Assembly: GCA_050289805.1 (NCBI GenBank)
Contig: JBNKGL010000002.1
Coordinates: forward strand, 186,001 to 250,000
DNA: 64,000 nt
Source: JAUILA01 sp050289805
GTDB lineage: Bacteria > Bacteroidota > Bacteroidia > Cytophagales > Cyclobacteriaceae
Direction: 5' to 3'
Position numbers and translations under genes: made by a program. The notes under the pieces are model-generated. The model saw nothing but the letters and a program-made list of their open reading frames with translations, did no database searches and was not told the DNA's origin. Positions 1 to 8,883 of the stretch are shown one piece after another (the stretch's first letter is position 1; each line of letters opens with the position of its first letter).

Positions 1-1
1 C

Positions 2-904
2 CAGATAAATCTTCAGATTGCACAATTCAACCTGGCCAATAATGATACAATTTACAAGATTGAGATGGGCCGGTATAATATTGGAACAACCTCGAAAGAT
101 AAACTTCTCCAGGTGGAACTCCAGCTGTTGAGATCACAGCAGGATGTTGCGCAAGCACGTCTCGACCTTGAAACGTCACGTCTTAGTTTGCAGACCTACA
201 TAGGTCTGAATGACAATGTGGATATTGAATTAATATTGCCGACGGATATTCCCGAGTTTGATGTGACTTATCCGGAGGCATTAAAATATGCCCAGGAAAA
301 CCGGTCTGATTATCTTGCATTTGAACGGCGAAGGCTTGAGGCAGAACGTGAAGTCGCCCGTGCGCGATCCCAGCGATTTCAAACGGATTTGATCGCGTCC
401 TACGGATTGAATAATGCGGGCACCCAGATCAATGGGCTTTACGAGGATCCCAATAATCAGCAACGTGTAAATGTTGCATTCAATATTCCATTAATAGACT
501 GGGGTAGAAATAAAGCAAGAATGCAGACCGCGCTGGCAAATATGCGGCTGAATGAGTATGTCATATCGCAGGAAGAACAAAATTTTGACCAGGAAATTCT
601 TACCCAGGTCAGACAATTTGAGGTGCTGCGTTCACAACTGGAGATCACAAAAAAATCCGACGAAGTAGCCCAGGAAAGGTATGAAGTGGCCCAGAATCGA
701 TACCTCATTGGAAAAATTGATATTACGAACCTTAATATCGCCCTTACTGAAAAAGACAATGCGAAGCGAAGCTATATCAATGCATTGCGTTCTTTCTGGA
801 CCGCTTATTTTGATCTGAGAAGACTTACACTTTTTGATTTCGTGGAAAACCAGCTGCTTTATGATCAGGATGAAGAGGTAGATGAAGACCAGTTCAAAAA
901 TTAA
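2..904 (+). CDS. TolC-family outer membrane efflux protein, C-terminal part
   Basis: The reading frame is open from the left edge of the window, so this is the last 300 residues of a larger protein. The long, amphipathic, Gln/Glu/Arg-rich helices and the two similar segments (RYNIGTTSKDKLLQVEL and RYLIGKIDITNLNIAL) are typical of the repeated OEP domain of TolC-type outer membrane channels, which link an inner-membrane pump to the outside. The final stretch (FWTAYFDLRRLTLFDF) resembles the end of Bacteroidota members. The partner pump and adaptor genes would lie upstream, outside the window. The family is secure; the substrate is unknown. Confidence 0.85.
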   Translation, partial: QINLQIAQFNLANNDTIYKIEMGRYNIGTTSKDKLLQVELQLLRSQQDVAQARLDLETSRLSLQTYIGLNDNVDIELILPTDIPEFDVTYPEALKYAQENRSDYLAFERRRLEAEREVARARSQRFQTDLIASYGLNNAGTQINGLYEDPNNQQRVNVAFNIPLIDWGRNKARMQTALANMRLNEYVISQEEQNFDQEILTQVRQFEVLRSQLEITKKSDEVAQERYEVAQNRYLIGKIDITNLNIALTEKDNAKRSYINALRSFWTAYFDLRRLTLFDFVENQLLYDQDEEVDEDQFKN

Positions 905-1007
905 ACACAGCTTTTTTCATTTGAAATTGATTTTATAGAATTCCAGGAATCGTGGTAAGACACCTCAAACTGTTTTATTACGGAATATTTTTTTGCATCT
1001 TCCCCTC

Positions 1008-1406
1008 ATGAAAATATGGTTGGTGATATTGTTCCTGAGTATGCCTCTTGCACTGGCAGCCCAGGATGAGGATCTGAAATTCGGTGATACCAATACAACG
1101 AATATGGATCCGACATATAAAACCAGGAAAAAATCCAAGAAGAAGCGCCCTGTTCAATGGATTAAAAATGACAGCGATGGCCTTCTGTTGGGTAACCGTT
1201 GCATGACTGATATCATTAGTGAAATGCAATTTGAATATGTGATTCAGATAAAGGGTACGCCGGGTTACAGGAATGAGATAGGGAGACTTGCGCATAATTT
1301 TACGGCAAAAATTGGCATTATGTTCAGAAACGGACCTTTTTGGAAATTCCGTTTAAAAAAAGAGCGCAAGAAATGCCGTGAGCAAACAGGAGATTTTGTT
1401 GGTTGA
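1008..1406 (+). CDS. small secreted protein of unknown function
   Basis: 132 residues from the ATG at 1008, which gives a clean signal peptide (MKIWLVILFLSMPLALA, then AQD). An earlier TTG in frame would put charged residues before it and is unlikely. The mature part is strongly basic, with Lys-rich stretches (KTRKKSKKKRP and LKKERKKC) and two cysteines. No family is recognised. It follows the efflux gene after about 100 nt and its stop lies two bases from the stop of convergent purB. The export signal makes a periplasmic or surface role likely. Confidence 0.6.
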   Translation: MKIWLVILFLSMPLALAAQDEDLKFGDTNTTNMDPTYKTRKKSKKKRPVQWIKNDSDGLLLGNRCMTDIISEMQFEYVIQIKGTPGYRNEIGRLAHNFTAKIGIMFRNGPFWKFRLKKERKKCREQTGDFVG

Positions 1407-1408
1407 TA

Positions 1409-2752
1409 TCAGATCCCGGTGTAATTGTATGGGCTGATGACGGACAACTCTTCTTTCAAATCTTCAGATACGTTTAGCTGGGCAATAAATTCATGGATCG
1501 TTTTACTGGTGATCTTTTCATTCCTGCGTGTAAGCTCTTTTAATGCCTCATAGGGTTTGGGATATCCTTCCCTGCGCAGAATCGTTTGAATTGCCTCAGC
1601 TACTACCGCCCAGTTCTCTTCAAGGTCCTTTTCAATTTCAGCAACGTTAATTTCCAGCTTCGCCATACCCTTCTCCAGGGAACGTAACGCTATCAGGGTA
1701 TGCCCAAGCGGCACACCGATATTTCTAAGAACAGTAGAATCAGTCAGGTCACGCTGTAATCTTGAAACAGGCAACTTCGCCGACAGATGCTCGAAAAGCG
1801 CGTTTGCAATTCCAAGGTTTCCTTCTGCATTCTCAAAGTCAATTGGATTTACCTTGTGCGGCATGGCGGAAGATCCCACTTCTCCTTTGCGGATTTTCTG
1901 ATTGAAGTAATGCATTGAAACATACTGCCATATATCTCTTGAAAAGTCAATAAGTATCGTATTTATTCTTTTCAAGGCATCGAACATTGCCGCCAGGTTA
2001 TCGTAATGCTCAATCTGTGTGGTTGGATGACTTCTCTTCAGGCCAAGTGTTTCTTCAACAAAGTTATTGCCGAAGGTAAGCCAGTCTGTCGCCGGATACG
2101 CCACATGATGCGCATTGAAGTTACCGGTTGCCCCGCCAAACTTTGCTGAGAAGGGAACCGCCTTAAGCTGTGCGAGCTGTTCAGTCAAACGAACCACGAA
2201 AACGTCAAGTTCTTTTCCCATACGCGTGGGAGATGCAGGCTGACCATGAGTCCTTGCCAGCATCGGGATATCTTTCCAATCCGCGGCCATTCCCCGGAGT
2301 GTTTCTATTTGTGTTTCAAGAATGGGCAGAACTACATTTTCCATAGCCTCCTTGATCGACAGTGGAATTGCTGTATTGTTAATATCCTGGGAAGTCAGTC
2401 CGAAATGAATAAATTCCTTCTGATCCTCAAGACCCAGTACATCGAATTTTTCCTTGATGAAATATTCAACCGCCTTCACGTCATGGTTTGTGGTCTTCTC
2501 GATTTCCTTGATGCGTTCGGCATCTGAAGCTGAAAATTTCAAATAAATCTCGCGAAGTTCAGTATACAATGCGGGATCAACGGATGAAAGCTGTGGGATT
2601 CCGGCTTGACTCAATTCGATGAAATATTCTATTTCAACCAGTATTCGGTATCGGATAAGTCCGAATTCTGAAAAGTATTCAATCAGGTCGGCTGTCTGTT
2701 TTCTGTATCTTCCGTCGATAGGTGAGATAGCGGTTAACGCGGCGTTGTTCAT
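1409..2752 (-). CDS. purB: adenylosuccinate lyase
   Basis: 447 residues. It splits SAICAR to AICAR and adenylosuccinate to AMP in purine synthesis. The N-terminus AALTAISPIDGRYR and the signature SSAMPHKVNPIDFENAEGN (the fumarase/aspartase-superfamily loop with the catalytic serine) identify the long, E. coli-like form of PurB. HGQPASPTRMGKE and TSQDINNTA are further conserved active-site segments. The ATG at 2752 is chosen because family members begin a few residues before SPIDGRY; the ten codons upstream are not family-like and a -7 promoter element lies there (2771-2778). Confidence 0.96.
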   Translation of the reverse strand: MNNAALTAISPIDGRYRKQTADLIEYFSEFGLIRYRILVEIEYFIELSQAGIPQLSSVDPALYTELREIYLKFSASDAERIKEIEKTTNHDVKAVEYFIKEKFDVLGLEDQKEFIHFGLTSQDINNTAIPLSIKEAMENVVLPILETQIETLRGMAADWKDIPMLARTHGQPASPTRMGKELDVFVVRLTEQLAQLKAVPFSAKFGGATGNFNAHHVAYPATDWLTFGNNFVEETLGLKRSHPTTQIEHYDNLAAMFDALKRINTILIDFSRDIWQYVSMHYFNQKIRKGEVGSSAMPHKVNPIDFENAEGNLGIANALFEHLSAKLPVSRLQRDLTDSTVLRNIGVPLGHTLIALRSLEKGMAKLEINVAEIEKDLEENWAVVAEAIQTILRREGYPKPYEALKELTRRNEKITSKTIHEFIAQLNVSEDLKEELSVISPYNYTGI

Positions 2753-2770
2753 AATTTCAAGGATAAGTTG

Positions 2771-2778
2771 CAAAAATA
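2771..2778 (-). promoter_or_regulatory. -7 promoter element for purB
   Basis: On the minus strand this reads TATTTTTG, a full match to the Bacteroidota -7 consensus TAnnTTTG, 18 nt upstream of the purB ATG. No convincing -33 element was found at the usual spacing, so the call rests on the -7 box and its position. Confidence 0.45.
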
Positions 2779-2854
2779 CCAAAATAGAGCAGACCGAACG
2801 ATTAATTCGGAGGTTAAAAGTATATAGAATCCACCCGCCAAAATTGACCGGAAC

Positions 2855-2887
2855 ATTGAACGGATAAGTGAATACTTGCTACCTTTG
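2855..2887 (+). promoter_or_regulatory. promoter for the ferredoxin-reductase/peptidase operon
   Basis: ATTG at 2855-2858 (-33 type), a 21-nt spacer, then TACCTTTG at 2880-2887, an exact TAnnTTTG -7 element. Transcription should start near 2893-2896, leaving a leader of about 140 nt before the gene at 3032. It lies back to back with the purB promoter element. Confidence 0.6.
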
Positions 2888-2893
2888 TGGAGC

Positions 2894-2950
2894 ATGAGAA
2901 TAGAGCAGGTACATTTACAGATGATGAATAGTGAACCTGTATGCAGTTAA
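2894..2950 (+). CDS. possible 18-codon leader ORF
   Basis: An ATG six bases after the -7 box opens a short frame coding MRIEQVHLQMMNSEPVCS, then TAA. If transcription starts where the promoter predicts, this ATG lies at or next to the 5' end of the mRNA and could be translated without a leader. It precedes a hairpin in the same 5' UTR. No homologue is recognised and it may be chance. Confidence 0.25.
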   Translation: MRIEQVHLQMMNSEPVCS

Positions 2951-2972
2951 ATTGTTCTTTTATGAGATAAGG

Positions 2973-2999
2973 TGATACGATCCACCGGGTATTGTATCA
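2973..2999 (+). promoter_or_regulatory. hairpin in the 5' UTR of the reductase gene
   Basis: TGATACGAT at 2973-2981 pairs with ATTGTATCA at 2991-2999 (nine pairs, one of them G-U) around a 9-nt loop. No T-run follows, so it is more likely a regulatory or stability structure than a terminator. It ends 32 nt before the ATG at 3032. Confidence 0.4.
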
Positions 3000-3031
3000 G
3001 CCGTTAATTAATACCGGTAAAAAAATGAGCT

Positions 3032-4147
3032 ATGGCGTTTAACTTTTTTAAGAAAAAAACAGAAAAAAAGGAAGAGAATAAGGGCGGTAAATATCGTGAA
3101 CTTCAGGTAAAGGAAATTATTCATGAAACGAAGGATGCCATATCCATTGTGTTTGAAAAAGCAGAAGGACTTTCCTATAAATCAGGTCAGTTTCTTACCC
3201 TCATTCTTGATATCGGAGGAAAAGAGGTGCGCAGGGCATATTCGTTGTGCTCTTCACCGGGTACGGATGAACATATGGCCGTGACGGTAAAACGAGTTGA
3301 CAATGGATTGGTTTCTAATTGGTTGAATGATAATCTCAAAGCAGGTGATTCAATCCGGATCATGTCACCTATGGGGTCTTTCACCACTGAATATGATTCT
3401 GCCAACAAACGACATTTGATTCTGTTTGCAGGCGGGAGCGGTATTACACCGATGATGTCAATCATCAAATCCATGCTTAAACTTGAGCCAGACAGTATCA
3501 CTTCACTCATTTACTGTAACAGAAATATCGACAGCATTATTTTTAAAGACCAGCTGGAGAAAATGCAGACTGACAATCAGGGGCGATTACGGGTCATCCA
3601 TATTCTTGATGACGCACCGATGAACTGGCAGGGGCACTCTGGCTTGCTTAATCATGATATGCTTGTCAAAATTTTCGAACGTCTGCCCGATTGGGGAATT
3701 GAACATACCACGTACCTGATGTGCGGACCTGAAGGAATGATGAAGAATGTTCAGAACCTGCTGAAGGAACATGACATTCCGGATGAAAATATTTTCAAGG
3801 AAAGCTTTGTGACGGGGACAATTGATAAGGAATTGAAAACTCCCGAATCTGAAGGTGCTTCGGATGCGTTGCAGGAGCGTGAAGTCACTGTTATTTATGA
3901 TGGTGAAGAACACAAATTCAATGTAAAACCTGGTGACACAATTCTGGAGACAGCTCTTGACCTGGGTATTGACTTGCCCTATTCATGTCAGAGCGGATTA
4001 TGTACCGCCTGCCGGGGAAAATGCAAATCCGGAAAGGTTAAACTTGATGAAGAGGAAGGACTCTCAGAGTCGGAGTTGGCAGAGGGTTATGTGCTCACCT
4101 GTGTGGGACACCCGCTTACGGATGATGTTATAATAGAGATCGGATAG
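3032..4147 (+). CDS. FAD/NAD(P) oxidoreductase with C-terminal 2Fe-2S ferredoxin domain
   Basis: 371 residues. The order of domains is: a Lys-rich N-terminal tail (about 25 residues); a flavodoxin-reductase-type FAD-binding barrel with RAYSLCSSP; an NAD(P)-binding domain with FAGGSGITPMMSI and YLMCGPEGMM; and a plant-type ferredoxin domain with SCQSGLCTACRG plus a later Cys (VLTCVGHP), the C-x4-C-x2-C...C cluster ligands. This is the layout of PaaE and KshB reductases, which pass electrons from NADPH to an oxygenase or desaturase. No oxygenase gene is adjacent, so the partner is unknown. It is three bases from the next gene and probably co-transcribed with it. Confidence 0.9.
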   Translation: MAFNFFKKKTEKKEENKGGKYRELQVKEIIHETKDAISIVFEKAEGLSYKSGQFLTLILDIGGKEVRRAYSLCSSPGTDEHMAVTVKRVDNGLVSNWLNDNLKAGDSIRIMSPMGSFTTEYDSANKRHLILFAGGSGITPMMSIIKSMLKLEPDSITSLIYCNRNIDSIIFKDQLEKMQTDNQGRLRVIHILDDAPMNWQGHSGLLNHDMLVKIFERLPDWGIEHTTYLMCGPEGMMKNVQNLLKEHDIPDENIFKESFVTGTIDKELKTPESEGASDALQEREVTVIYDGEEHKFNVKPGDTILETALDLGIDLPYSCQSGLCTACRGKCKSGKVKLDEEEGLSESELAEGYVLTCVGHPLTDDVIIEIG

Positions 4148-4150
4148 AAA

Positions 4151-5878
4151 ATGAGTGAACAAACAGTACAGATACCCGCCAGGCCGGAGAGAAAATTTTT
4201 ACCCGAAGATTTCAAAATCACCACCTGGGAAGAACTGAAACCTTATTTCGATGAATTACTCAATCGGGAAATTTCAAATACGTCTGAATTAAGATCCTGG
4301 CTTCAGGACAGAAGTGAACTCGAATCTGTGCTATCGGAGGATGCCGGATGGCGTTACATTCGAATGACGCGGTTTACCGATAATGAAGAGTACAATAAAG
4401 CCTACATGGATTTTGTCCAGAATATTCAACCCCATGTTGCGCCATATTCCGATAAGCTTAACAGAAAAGTTGTAGAGAACCCTTTTGTTTCAGAGATCGA
4501 AAATGAGCACGGGTTTGATATTATGTTACGGGAAATCCGGAAGGATATTGAAATTTTCCGTGAAGAAAATATACCGTTATTCACTAAAATCCAAACACTT
4601 ACACAGCAATACGGACAAATATCCGGTGCTATGACTGTGGATGTGGATGGCAAGGAGTTAACCCTTCAGCAGGCCGGGGTATTGTTGCAGGAAACCGACA
4701 GGGATCTCAGGGAGCGGATTTATTATAAAATTGCGGAACGAAGACTTAAGGATAAGGAAAAGCTGGATGATTTGTATAATCAGCTTATAACACTGCGTAC
4801 ACAGGTTGCGAAAAACGCCGGCTTTGAAAACTTCAGGGATTACATGTTCAGGGCGATGGGGCGCTTCGATTATTCTCCCAGAGATTGCTTTGACTTTCAT
4901 GATTCCGTCCGGGTAGAAATTGTTCCCATGCTGAATGCGCTAGCCGGTGAACGCCGCAATAAACTGGCCGTAGAATACCTGAAACCATGGGATAAGGCCG
5001 TTGATCCTGACAATCTGCCGGCATTAAAGCCATTCAGGGATAGTCAGGAACTCACAGCAAAAACCATTGAGGCATTTACAAACCTGGACCCGTTCCTCGG
5101 GGAGTGCCTTCAGATAATGCGTGAGATGGGGCATCTTGACCTTGAATCAAGGAAAGGAAAAGCGCCGGGTGGTTATAATTATCCGTTATCGGAGATCGGC
5201 GTTCCCTTTATTTTCATGAATGCCACCTCAACCCTGAGAGATCTTGTTACGCTACTTCATGAAGGCGGCCATGCAGTTCATTCATTCCTGACGCGTGACC
5301 TGGAATTAACAGATTTTAAACATACACCATCTGAAGTGGCTGAGCTGGCATCCATGAGTATGGAGTTGATCAGTATGGATCAGTGGCACCTTTTCTTTCC
5401 GGATGAGAATGATTTGAAGCGGGCGAAAAGGGAGCACCTGGAACAGATCATAGAAACGTTGCCATGGGTAGCGACAATTGATAAATTTCAGCATTGGATC
5501 TATGAACATCCGGATCACAGTGTGCAGGAACGAACTGATGCCTGGAATGCCATATTTGCTGATTTCTCGGATAATGTAACTGACTGGGACGGACAGGAAA
5601 GATTCAGGGACAATTTATGGCAAAAGCAGCTTCACTTGTATGAAGTTCCGTTTTACTATATTGAATATGGGATGGCTCAACTGGGCGCTGTGGCAGTTTG
5701 GAAAAATTATCGTGAAGACCCTGCAAAAGGCCTTGAGGGTTATATGAATGCTCTGAAATTGGGCTATACCCGATCTATTCCGGAGGTATATGCTGCTGCG
5801 GATATTCGCTTCGATTTCAGCAGGGGGTATATCAGTGAGTTGATGAATTTCGTAAGGGAAGAGCTGGATAAACTTTAA
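4151..5878 (+). CDS. M3-family oligoendopeptidase
   Basis: 575 residues. The zinc-binding motif HEGGH, within DLVTLLHEGGHAVHSF, and the downstream Glu segment (PSEVAELASMSMELIS) mark the M3B oligoendopeptidase F type of peptidase, a cytoplasmic enzyme that degrades short peptides. There is no signal peptide, in keeping with this role. It starts three bases after the reductase stop, so the two form an operon, although no functional link is evident. The last four bases overlap the convergent lipoprotein gene. Confidence 0.93.
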   Translation: MSEQTVQIPARPERKFLPEDFKITTWEELKPYFDELLNREISNTSELRSWLQDRSELESVLSEDAGWRYIRMTRFTDNEEYNKAYMDFVQNIQPHVAPYSDKLNRKVVENPFVSEIENEHGFDIMLREIRKDIEIFREENIPLFTKIQTLTQQYGQISGAMTVDVDGKELTLQQAGVLLQETDRDLRERIYYKIAERRLKDKEKLDDLYNQLITLRTQVAKNAGFENFRDYMFRAMGRFDYSPRDCFDFHDSVRVEIVPMLNALAGERRNKLAVEYLKPWDKAVDPDNLPALKPFRDSQELTAKTIEAFTNLDPFLGECLQIMREMGHLDLESRKGKAPGGYNYPLSEIGVPFIFMNATSTLRDLVTLLHEGGHAVHSFLTRDLELTDFKHTPSEVAELASMSMELISMDQWHLFFPDENDLKRAKREHLEQIIETLPWVATIDKFQHWIYEHPDHSVQERTDAWNAIFADFSDNVTDWDGQERFRDNLWQKQLHLYEVPFYYIEYGMAQLGAVAVWKNYREDPAKGLEGYMNALKLGYTRSIPEVYAAADIRFDFSRGYISELMNFVREELDKL

Positions 5879-6366
5879 TTCGGTATCGTTTCCTCAAAAA
5901 TTATGTCATAATCGGCGTAGTCGCTGGCGGCCCTAAGGTTGGCTTTTATTTTCCAAAATCCTGGTGAAGTCAATTCTCCTGAAATTGTTCCGGAGGTTAC
6001 GGGATGATAGCCGGCATCTCCGCAATAGCAAAACCTTCCGAAAAGTACGGATGCATTTGTGAGTTCCTGATCTTCGAAAAAGAAAGAATCGGCATTGCCG
6101 GGGACCTGGAAAACAAGGATTTCGGTAAGCTCGTCATCAATTATTTCCTTGTCATCGTCGTAGTGATGGGTGCGACGGAAGACTAGATTATCCCCATCAA
6201 TGATATCAATAAATAACCCATCGAAAGTTTGTGCCTTTATTTCGATGGAAGAATTGGGAAAAATCTCAGTGCTGCATGTACCGTCGGGACAGAACGGGGA
6301 ACTATCATCGTCGTTGCATCCCATGGCAAGAAAAACCAAGAGGCATATGAAATTGCGCATCTTCAT
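5875..6366 (-). CDS. small lipoprotein of unknown function
   Basis: 163 residues with a lipoprotein signal (MRNFICLLVFLAMGC; lipidated Cys about residue 17) followed by an Asp-rich linker (NDDDSS), a usual feature of Bacteroidota surface or periplasmic lipoproteins. The rest is predicted mostly beta and has paired cysteines (FCPDGTC, FCYCG). An alternative ATG two codons in (6360) is equally possible. No family is recognised. Confidence 0.65.
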   Translation of the reverse strand: MKMRNFICLLVFLAMGCNDDDSSPFCPDGTCSTEIFPNSSIEIKAQTFDGLFIDIIDGDNLVFRRTHHYDDDKEIIDDELTEILVFQVPGNADSFFFEDQELTNASVLFGRFCYCGDAGYHPVTSGTISGELTSPGFWKIKANLRAASDYADYDIIFEETIPN

Positions 6367-6409
6367 TATTTTTTATTGTCAGACCCGCAATCAATATAAA
6401 TGGTTGAAA

Positions 6410-7813
6410 TTATTCGCTGTATCCGAGTAATTTCAGCATGCCATCGCTTTGTTGTTCGGCAGCAAATAATTTTGTGGTGATCTTGCCATTCTTGTCCTTG
6501 TCTACCAATACATGCTTTGGAGCCGGGATGAGGCAGTGCTGAATTCCGCCGTAACCACCCAGTGATTCCTGGTATGCGCCTGTATGAAAGAAGCCAATGT
6601 ATAGTTTATCCTTCGGATTTTTCGAATCCATCATGGGGAGGAAGACTTCACTGCTGTGGGATTCAGAATTATAGTAATCCTGACTGTCACAGGTGAGACC
6701 GCCAAGGTTCACCTTATGATACATGTCATCCCATTTATTAACTGCCAGCATGATGTATTTCTGGCTTAATCCCCAAACGTCAGGAAGATGAGTAATAAAG
6801 GAACCATCAATCATATACCAGAGTTCCTTATCATTCTGCAGTTTCTGGTCCATAATCGAATAAAGTGCAGCACCGCTTTCTCCTACGGTGAAGCTTCCGA
6901 ATTCCGTGAATATATTGGGAACCGGAACATTATTTTTGCCGCATATCCATTTTACATTTTCCACGATCTGTTCGGCCATATATTTATAGTCGAATTCAAA
7001 TTGCATGGATGTTTTAATGGGAAACCCTCCGCCGATGTCGATGGTGTCCAGTTCAGGGCATTCTTTCTTCAATTCGCAATATTTGAAGATGAACCTGCTG
7101 AGTTCACTCCAGTAATAGGCAGTGTCGCGTATCCCCGTATTAATGAAGAAGTGCAGCAGTTTTAGTTTTGCCTTTTTACTGGGTTTGATTTGCTCCCTGT
7201 ACAATGTATTCACATCACTGTAGCGGATGCCGAGCCGTGAGGTATAGAATTCAAAATTTGGCTCTTCGTCTGCCGCGATGCGGATTCCTACCTTATACGA
7301 TTTTTTCACATGTTCTTCATAATGACTCAACTCATTGAGATTATCAAGGACGGGAATGGTATTCTTGAATCCATCATTCAGTAGATCGCTGATATACTCC
7401 CGGTATAACGGGCGTTTGAATCCGTTACAAACTATGGAGAGATCCTTATCAATTTTACCCGCCTCATGCAATTTGCGGATGATAGGAATGTCGTATGAAG
7501 AGGATGTTTCGATATGGGCGCCATGCTTTAGCGCTTCTTCCAGTACAAAACTGAAGTGCGAAGATTTTGTGCAATAGCAATATGTATAGGATCCGCCATA
7601 ATTATGCTTTTTTATGGCATTATTAAATATCCTGCGCGCGTATTTTATGTTTTCGCCAATTTTAGGCAGATAGGTGAGTTTTAGTGGTGTCCCATACTTT
7701 TCAATGATCGGCATCAGGGGCACTTCATTGAAAAGCAATTCATTGTTTTCTACCCTGAATTCCTCCTGAGGAAACTCAAAGGTTTGTTCGATGAGGTCAA
7801 TATATTTTTTCAC
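6410..7813 (-). CDS. speA: arginine decarboxylase, PLP fold III
   Basis: 467 residues. It belongs to the alanine-racemase-fold decarboxylases (DapDC/ODC/ADC). The PLP-lysine motif is YCYCTKSSHF near residue 80, glycine-rich phosphate-binding segments follow (DIGGGFPI), and the C-terminal catalytic motif GGLTCDSQDYY supplies the Cys-Asp pair. The short form, about 465 residues, is the usual annotated arginine decarboxylase of Bacteroidota; it would make agmatine from arginine as the first step to putrescine and spermidine. It stands head to head with a six-gene operon of arginine-, citrulline- and polyamine-type enzymes, which supports this substrate over ornithine or diaminopimelate. Activity on arginine is family inference. 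Confidence 0.82.
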   Translation of the reverse strand: MKKYIDLIEQTFEFPQEEFRVENNELLFNEVPLMPIIEKYGTPLKLTYLPKIGENIKYARRIFNNAIKKHNYGGSYTYCYCTKSSHFSFVLEEALKHGAHIETSSSYDIPIIRKLHEAGKIDKDLSIVCNGFKRPLYREYISDLLNDGFKNTIPVLDNLNELSHYEEHVKKSYKVGIRIAADEEPNFEFYTSRLGIRYSDVNTLYREQIKPSKKAKLKLLHFFINTGIRDTAYYWSELSRFIFKYCELKKECPELDTIDIGGGFPIKTSMQFEFDYKYMAEQIVENVKWICGKNNVPVPNIFTEFGSFTVGESGAALYSIMDQKLQNDKELWYMIDGSFITHLPDVWGLSQKYIMLAVNKWDDMYHKVNLGGLTCDSQDYYNSESHSSEVFLPMMDSKNPKDKLYIGFFHTGAYQESLGGYGGIQHCLIPAPKHVLVDKDKNGKITTKLFAAEQQSDGMLKLLGYSE

Positions 7814-7928
7814 CTATACATTTAAGTTTAATCGTTTGTGCAATTGTACGCATAATATCAGATAAGATAAAAGGAATAAAACCTATATCGAAATCAGTGC
7901 GCTGCTTTTTAATGAGCATTGCCCTCCT

Positions 7929-7936
7929 TACCTTTG
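7929..7936 (+). promoter_or_regulatory. -7 promoter element of the arginine/citrulline operon
   Basis: TACCTTTG is an exact TAnnTTTG element, with a T-run at 7906-7910 in place of the -33 box 18 nt upstream. The start of transcription falls at about 7943, followed by AGGAG at 7946-7950 and the ATG at 7957. This settles the start codon of the first gene, because the longer open frame would begin inside the promoter. Confidence 0.6.
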
Positions 7937-7956
7937 CTGCCTATCAGGAGCAAGGT

Positions 7957-8874
7957 ATGATTGATGTTTATATAAATGATGAGACTTCCCCGCTAAAAGC
8001 AGTGGTACTTGGTATTGCCGATAGTTTTGGTGGCACACCAAAATTAGAGGATGCTTATGATCCCAAATCAAGGGAGAATATTTTGAAGGGGACCTATCCA
8101 GTGGAAGAAGATCTGAAACTTGAGCTCGGTGAATTTGAGGCTGTACTTAAAAAGTATGGAGTAACGGTTTACCGTCCCAGTGTTATTGAAGACTGTAACC
8201 AGGTATTTTCGCGCGATATTGGCTTTGTAATTGAAGATAAATTTGTTGTGCCCCATATTCTCAAGCATAGGCGCAGGGAAATTGGCGGCATTAAGTTTAT
8301 AGTGGATCAAATTCACGCGGATCAAATTGTGGAGGTTCCCGATCAGGTGCGTATTGAAGGCGGTGATGTGATGCCATGGAAAGACCATATATTCGTTGGG
8401 TATTCAAAATATCCTGAGTTCAATGAATTTGTTGTTTCCCGCACTAACGAAGAAGGGGTTGAGTTTTTGAAGGAAACATTTCCTCATAAACGGGTCATGG
8501 CTTTTGAATTACAGAAGTCGGATGTGAATCCACGGGATAACGCGTTGCACCTCGACTGTTGTTTTCAACCTGTCGGTTCAGACTCTGCTATCATTTATAA
8601 GGGCGGGTTTAAAAATCAGGATGATTATGAATTTCTGGTTGAATATTTCGGTCGACAAAATCTGATTGAGATTTCCCGCGAAGAAATGTATGAAATGAAT
8701 TCAAATGTATTTTCCATTTCGCCTGATGTGGTTGTTTCGGAAAAAGGATTTACACGCCTGAATTCAGTGTTGCGGGAGCGTGGTTTCATTGTTGAAGAAA
8801 TCAATTATTCAGAAACTTCCAAAATGGAAGGGCTGTTAAGATGTTCAACACTGCCACTATTAAGGACAATTTGA
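7957..8874 (+). CDS. arginine deiminase/dimethylargininase-like hydrolase
   Basis: 305 residues from the ATG at 7957, chosen for its AGGAG ribosome site six bases upstream and the -7 element before it. The protein has the five-blade amidinotransferase fold: RIEGGDVMPW (guanidino-binding Glu/Asp), NALHLDCCF (catalytic His) and the C-terminal nucleophile LLRCSTLPL (Cys296). Members hydrolyse or transfer the amidino group of arginine, methylated arginines or agmatine. The exact substrate cannot be read from sequence. It leads an operon with CtlX-like, DHS-like and nitrilase-like proteins, so a role in arginine catabolism to citrulline is the simplest reading. Confidence 0.78.
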   Translation: MIDVYINDETSPLKAVVLGIADSFGGTPKLEDAYDPKSRENILKGTYPVEEDLKLELGEFEAVLKKYGVTVYRPSVIEDCNQVFSRDIGFVIEDKFVVPHILKHRRREIGGIKFIVDQIHADQIVEVPDQVRIEGGDVMPWKDHIFVGYSKYPEFNEFVVSRTNEEGVEFLKETFPHKRVMAFELQKSDVNPRDNALHLDCCFQPVGSDSAIIYKGGFKNQDDYEFLVEYFGRQNLIEISREEMYEMNSNVFSISPDVVVSEKGFTRLNSVLRERGFIVEEINYSETSKMEGLLRCSTLPLLRTI

Positions 8875-8883
8875 AATAAGATT

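Noticed and set aside
7897..7956. Twenty extra N-terminal residues on the arginine-deiminase-like protein, looking like a signal peptide
   Set aside because: The segment contains the -7 promoter box and a ribosome site directly before the ATG at 7957; the enzyme family is cytoplasmic.
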